NCBI GenBank assembly: GCA_964502665.1
Contig: CAZCXP010000139.1
Span: 1-6,638, forward strand
From: SOKG01 sp964502665
Lineage (GTDB): Bacteria; Chloroflexota; Dehalococcoidia; SZUA-161
Direction: 5' to 3'
Length of the DNA stretch: 6,638 nt
How positions within the stretch are numbered: the first letter of the stretch is position 1; every line of letters starts with the position of its first letter. The translations under genes and the position numbers were made by a program. The notes under the pieces are model-generated. The model did no database searches, was not told where the DNA came from, and worked only from the letters and a program-made list of their open reading frames with translations. Below are positions 4,900 to 6,638 of this stretch, piece by piece.

Positions 4900-5103
4900 A
4901 TGGTCGAGCACGAAGTAATCATGTCAGGGGGTGGTGCCGCCGGACTCATTGCCGGGCCCGACACCCTGCGGGCTGGCCTCAAGAGCCTGCTCGTGGAGCC
5001 AGGCATACTCCGAGGCCAGATAGTCAAGCCAGGATGCGTACAAACATATCCTGGTTTGCTTAAGTGGGTCTCCAGGTTTGAGCTGGGCCGAAAACAGGCA
5101 TAA
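4900..5103 (+). pseudogene. Degraded N-terminal fragment of a thioredoxin-reductase-like flavoprotein
   Basis: The 67-codon frame matches only the first fifth of a TrxR-like enzyme. EVIMSGGGAAGLIAG matches the FAD-binding GxGxxG segment, TLRAGLKSLLVEPG the second strand, RGQIVKPGCVQTYPGL the GGQ...NYPGF segment; it then runs into unrelated KWVSRFELGRKQA and a TAA. Decay shows at conserved places: GGGPAG is now GGGAAG, the usual GIY is GPD, GGQ is RGQ, ENYPGF is QTYPGL. No NAD(P) domain follows, because a methyltransferase gene starts 10 bases later. It differs clearly from the intact copy at 2406 and looks closer to classical reductases (LRAGLKSLL, GQIVK), so it was probably a separate paralogue and not a recent copy. 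A short expressed protein cannot be excluded, but its ribosome site is poor. Confidence 0.8.
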
Positions 5104-5113
5104 TTAGGGGCCA

Positions 5114-5785
5114 ATGGAGTACTTTCTTTACGATTCGCAGGCTTTCGAGGCCTTTTTGAGAGACCACCCTCACGAAGCCGCAGAGGTCAAGTTCTTACAA
5201 TCGATAGTGAAAGAAGGGATGAGGGCAGTAGATGTTGGAGCTAGCATAGGCATCACAGCCGTGGCAATGGCAAAGGAGGTCGGAGAGGACGGCGAGGTAT
5301 ATGCTTTTGAGCCACACCCTCGGTATTTCAAAATCCTGAAGGAAAACTTATCCTCCAATCAATTGAATAACGTGAAGGCGTTAGAAGTCGCGCTGACAGA
5401 CCGTGCCGGAAAGATTGATTTCTATCAAAAGGAGCTTTCTAGCGGAATCGCTTTTGAAGAAGGCGCGCAAAAGCTAGAGGTAGCCAGCACTACCATCGAC
5501 AAGTTCTTGAATGAACAGAAGGTGCAGGGTATAGATGTAGTCAATATGGATTGTGAGGGTAGCGAATTATTGGTCCTCAGGGGAGCTGAAAAGACCCTGC
5601 GAACAAACAAAGTCAAGATATTCTGTGAACTTCACCACGATTTCCTGCGCCAATTAGGCCAATCGGTCGCGGATATCGTCGAATACCTCCAAAAACTTGG
5701 GTTTGAGGTGCACAGTGTTTCTCCAGATGAGCTGCGGGTGGGTGATGAACTTGACAGACCTGAGTATATATACGCCGAGAACTGA
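5114..5785 (+). CDS. FkbM-family SAM-dependent methyltransferase
   Basis: A 223-residue cytoplasmic enzyme that would transfer a methyl group from S-adenosylmethionine, usually to a sugar hydroxyl or another small-molecule oxygen in this family. Motif I is VDVGASIG (39-46); the acidic ribose-binding region is FEPHPRYF (65-72), followed by LKENLSSNQLNNV; the FkbM signature MDCEGSELLVLRGAE lies at 145-159, and FCELHH follows. Length and order are complete for the core family. The start is fixed by an in-frame stop at 5105; the ribosome site (AGGGG, 5106-5110) is weak and only three bases from ATG. The gene is visibly richer in A/T and in AAA/GAA codons than the redox genes before it, so it may have been acquired separately and may have replaced the rest of the broken flavoprotein gene. 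The substrate cannot be predicted. Confidence 0.92.
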   Translation: MEYFLYDSQAFEAFLRDHPHEAAEVKFLQSIVKEGMRAVDVGASIGITAVAMAKEVGEDGEVYAFEPHPRYFKILKENLSSNQLNNVKALEVALTDRAGKIDFYQKELSSGIAFEEGAQKLEVASTTIDKFLNEQKVQGIDVVNMDCEGSELLVLRGAEKTLRTNKVKIFCELHHDFLRQLGQSVADIVEYLQKLGFEVHSVSPDELRVGDELDRPEYIYAEN

Positions 5786-5786
5786 G

Positions 5787-5852
5787 ATGGCCGAGCGGAC
5801 TGAGAGCGAACGGGATTCAACAGCCGATAATAGCCAGGAGGTGCTGCAATGA
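5787..5852 (+). CDS. Possible 21-codon coupling ORF
   Basis: ATG 5787 follows the methyltransferase stop by one base, and the frame ends in a TGA (5850-5852) that overlaps the next gene's ATG (5849). The product, MAERTESERDSTADNSQEVLQ (21 residues, polar, no Cys), has no recognisable domain. Its end contains the ribosome site of the next gene. The neat overlap suggests a translational-coupling leader, but a frame this short can arise by chance. Confidence 0.2.
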   Translation: MAERTESERDSTADNSQEVLQ

Positions 5853-6046
5853 GGCGCAACATGGGAAACATGGACCGGGCCGTTAGGTTCATCATCGGGG
5901 TGGTGATGATGGGTGTAGGGTTCGGTGCGATGGGTGGGGGTGCCGGTATCGCGGTAGGGGTCATAGGAGCGGTCCTCTTCGCGACCAGCCTGGTAGGATG
6001 GTGTCCCCTCTACATCCCTTTTCGAATCAGCACCCGGAAGGTATAG
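5849..6046 (+). CDS. DUF2892 (YgaP-like) small inner-membrane protein
   Basis: A 65-residue protein with the DUF2892 pattern: an N-terminal MRRNMGNMDRAVRFIIG (family: N-x-G-x-x-D-R-x-x-R), two hydrophobic segments (about 14-28 and 31-50, Gly/Ala/Val-rich) forming a transmembrane hairpin, and a C-terminal GWCPLYIPFRIST, the conserved GxCPlY...ST ending. The lone Cys in GWCP is the conserved one. In YgaP the same segment anchors a rhodanese domain; the free-standing form has no assigned function, though it often sits near sulfur or redox genes. AGGAGG (5836-5841) lies seven bases before ATG. Two stop codons in a row (6044-6049) close the gene. Confidence 0.92.
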   Translation: MRRNMGNMDRAVRFIIGVVMMGVGFGAMGGGAGIAVGVIGAVLFATSLVGWCPLYIPFRISTRKV

Positions 6047-6232
6047 TAGCAGGTTGTCGGCCGAGAGCTATTCCAGTCGAAGGGTCAATCGCCTGCAGCG
6101 AAACAACGCACCGTGTATACCCCCACTTTGCCTCTGCTGAAGGATGGCGAACCTAGTCAAACGGAAGCCCCACCTAGTGCCGGGGCTACAGGAAGCAGCT
6201 GCCAGAGCATTTGACGAATGTCTAATAACAAA

Positions 6233-6249
6233 CAGAAGTTAATCTTCTG
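6233..6249. repeat. Small perfect inverted repeat
   Basis: CAGAAG and CTTCTG flank a five-base TTAAT loop. It lies about 190 bases after the DUF2892 stop. No U-tract follows closely, so a Rho-independent terminator is not supported; it could be a weak RNA hairpin or a regulator half-site pair. Confidence 0.3.
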
Positions 6250-6505
6250 AGAAACCGCTACTTTAAAAATTACCTTATTCCTGATTCCTGGCATTATTTT
6301 TTTGATATCCACATTCCCCGCGTCTTTATTCACAAGGCACTGACCAATATGATTCTTTTAAACGTATTCCAAAGGCATTGCCTGAACGATTTATCGTCAA
6401 TTTAGCCCTATTCATAATTCAACAGTAAGATTCTTGCATTCTTATGTAGGCATCGCAGCGACATTTAGATATCTTTTAAAACACTATACTTCAATTTCTC
6501 TTATG

Positions 6506-6555
6506 TGGTACAATCCTTTCATCGCCAAGTTCGCGCAAGTAGCGTTTTTTATAAT
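6506..6555 (+). promoter_or_regulatory. Candidate promoter elements for the gene at 6577
   Basis: TGGTACAAT (6506-6514) is a good extended -10 element (TGn plus TACAAT), predicting a start near 6521. A second, exact TATAAT lies at 6550-6555, predicting a start near 6562 with a very short leader. Neither has a convincing -35 hexamer at 16-18 bases. Which one is used cannot be decided. Confidence 0.4.
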
Positions 6556-6576
6556 CGAAATTAAAGGGGGTGAACA

Positions 6577-6638
6577 ATGCCACCTATTCGTTTCGCTGAG
6601 GACGCCGTAAATACCGCAGAGCGCTTTCTGAGGAAATA
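6577..6638 (+). CDS. N-terminus of an unknown protein (3' partial)
   Basis: ATG 6577 is preceded by a strong purine-rich ribosome site (AAAGGGGGTGA, 6563-6573) and the frame is open to the window end: MPPIRFAEDAVNTAERFLRK. The visible part looks like the first helix of a soluble protein, with no signal peptide. Too little is visible to name a family. Its own A/T-rich upstream region suggests a separate transcription unit from the redox block. Confidence 0.6.
   Translation, partial: MPPIRFAEDAVNTAERFLRK

Larger units (their letters stand above)
6047..6576. other. Long intergenic region, A/T-rich in its second half
   Basis: No convincing gene on either strand and no tRNA or rRNA signature seen. 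The first 190 bases have ordinary composition; from about 6220 the sequence becomes clearly A/T-rich with T-runs (about 6296-6302, 6545-6550). It holds two short inverted repeats: AGCCCC/GGGGCT (6166-6187, no T-run) and CAGAAG-TTAAT-CTTCTG (6233-6249). There is also a tandem ATTCCTG pair (6277-6290). Promoter elements for the gene at 6577 lie near its end. The change in composition marks a boundary between transcription units, or possibly the edge of a transferred segment. Confidence 0.6.

Noticed and set aside
6166..6187. AGCCCC/GGGGCT inverted repeat as a terminator
   Set aside because: The loop is ten bases and no T-run follows.
6050..6214. 54 open codons directly after the double stop of the DUF2892 gene, same frame
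   Set aside because: There is no ATG and no ribosome site, and the product (Gln/Pro/Ser-rich) shows no motif; probably chance.

Overview
The window reads as chromosomal DNA from an anaerobic bacterium. It carries several small Fe-S proteins, a DUF59-type Fe-S protein, a thioredoxin, two thioredoxin-reductase-like flavoproteins (one a broken fragment) and a Fur-type regulator. A long Thr-Pro tail with a C-terminal membrane anchor and the style of the small redox proteins recall anaerobic Chloroflexota (Dehalococcoidia-like). That placement rests on memory of such genomes and no marker gene is present. Every supported gene is on the + strand.

Layout. (1) 2-526: the C-terminal part of a surface protein made of Thr-Pro repeats and ending in a transmembrane helix. 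(2) 600-1065: a Fur/PerR-family regulator behind a good sigma70-type promoter, with a Fur-box-like inverted repeat between promoter and start codon, so it probably represses itself. (3) 1066-1448: mostly non-coding, with one possible 37-residue ORF and a promoter for the next block. (4) 1449-3398: a compact redox cassette of thioredoxin, a 50-residue charged helical protein with a PHSIPP turn, an 8-Cys Fe-S protein, a 66-residue Cys protein and a thioredoxin-reductase-like flavoprotein without the redox CxxC. The first three genes overlap at their stop and start codons. (5) 3484-4857: an unknown helical protein, a DUF59/MIP18-like protein without the usual Cys, an FmdB-type zinc ribbon and a YfhL-type 2[4Fe-4S] ferredoxin. 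(6) 4900-5103: a degraded N-terminal fragment of a second thioredoxin-reductase-like gene. (7) 5114-6046: an FkbM-type methyltransferase and a DUF2892 membrane protein. (8) 6047-6576: about 530 bases without a convincing gene, turning A/T-rich in its second half and leading to a gene that starts at 6577 and runs off the window.

How it may work together (inference): the 1449-4857 block looks like a module for moving electrons between NAD(P)H, flavin, Fe-S carriers and a thioredoxin. The intact flavoprotein lacks the cysteines with which classical thioredoxin reductase reduces thioredoxin. Either it reduces something else, such as a ferredoxin, or one of the neighbouring Fe-S/Cys proteins supplies the missing relay. 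This is the most interesting question in the window. The Fur-type regulator may link the region to metal status, but no second Fur box was seen before the cassette.
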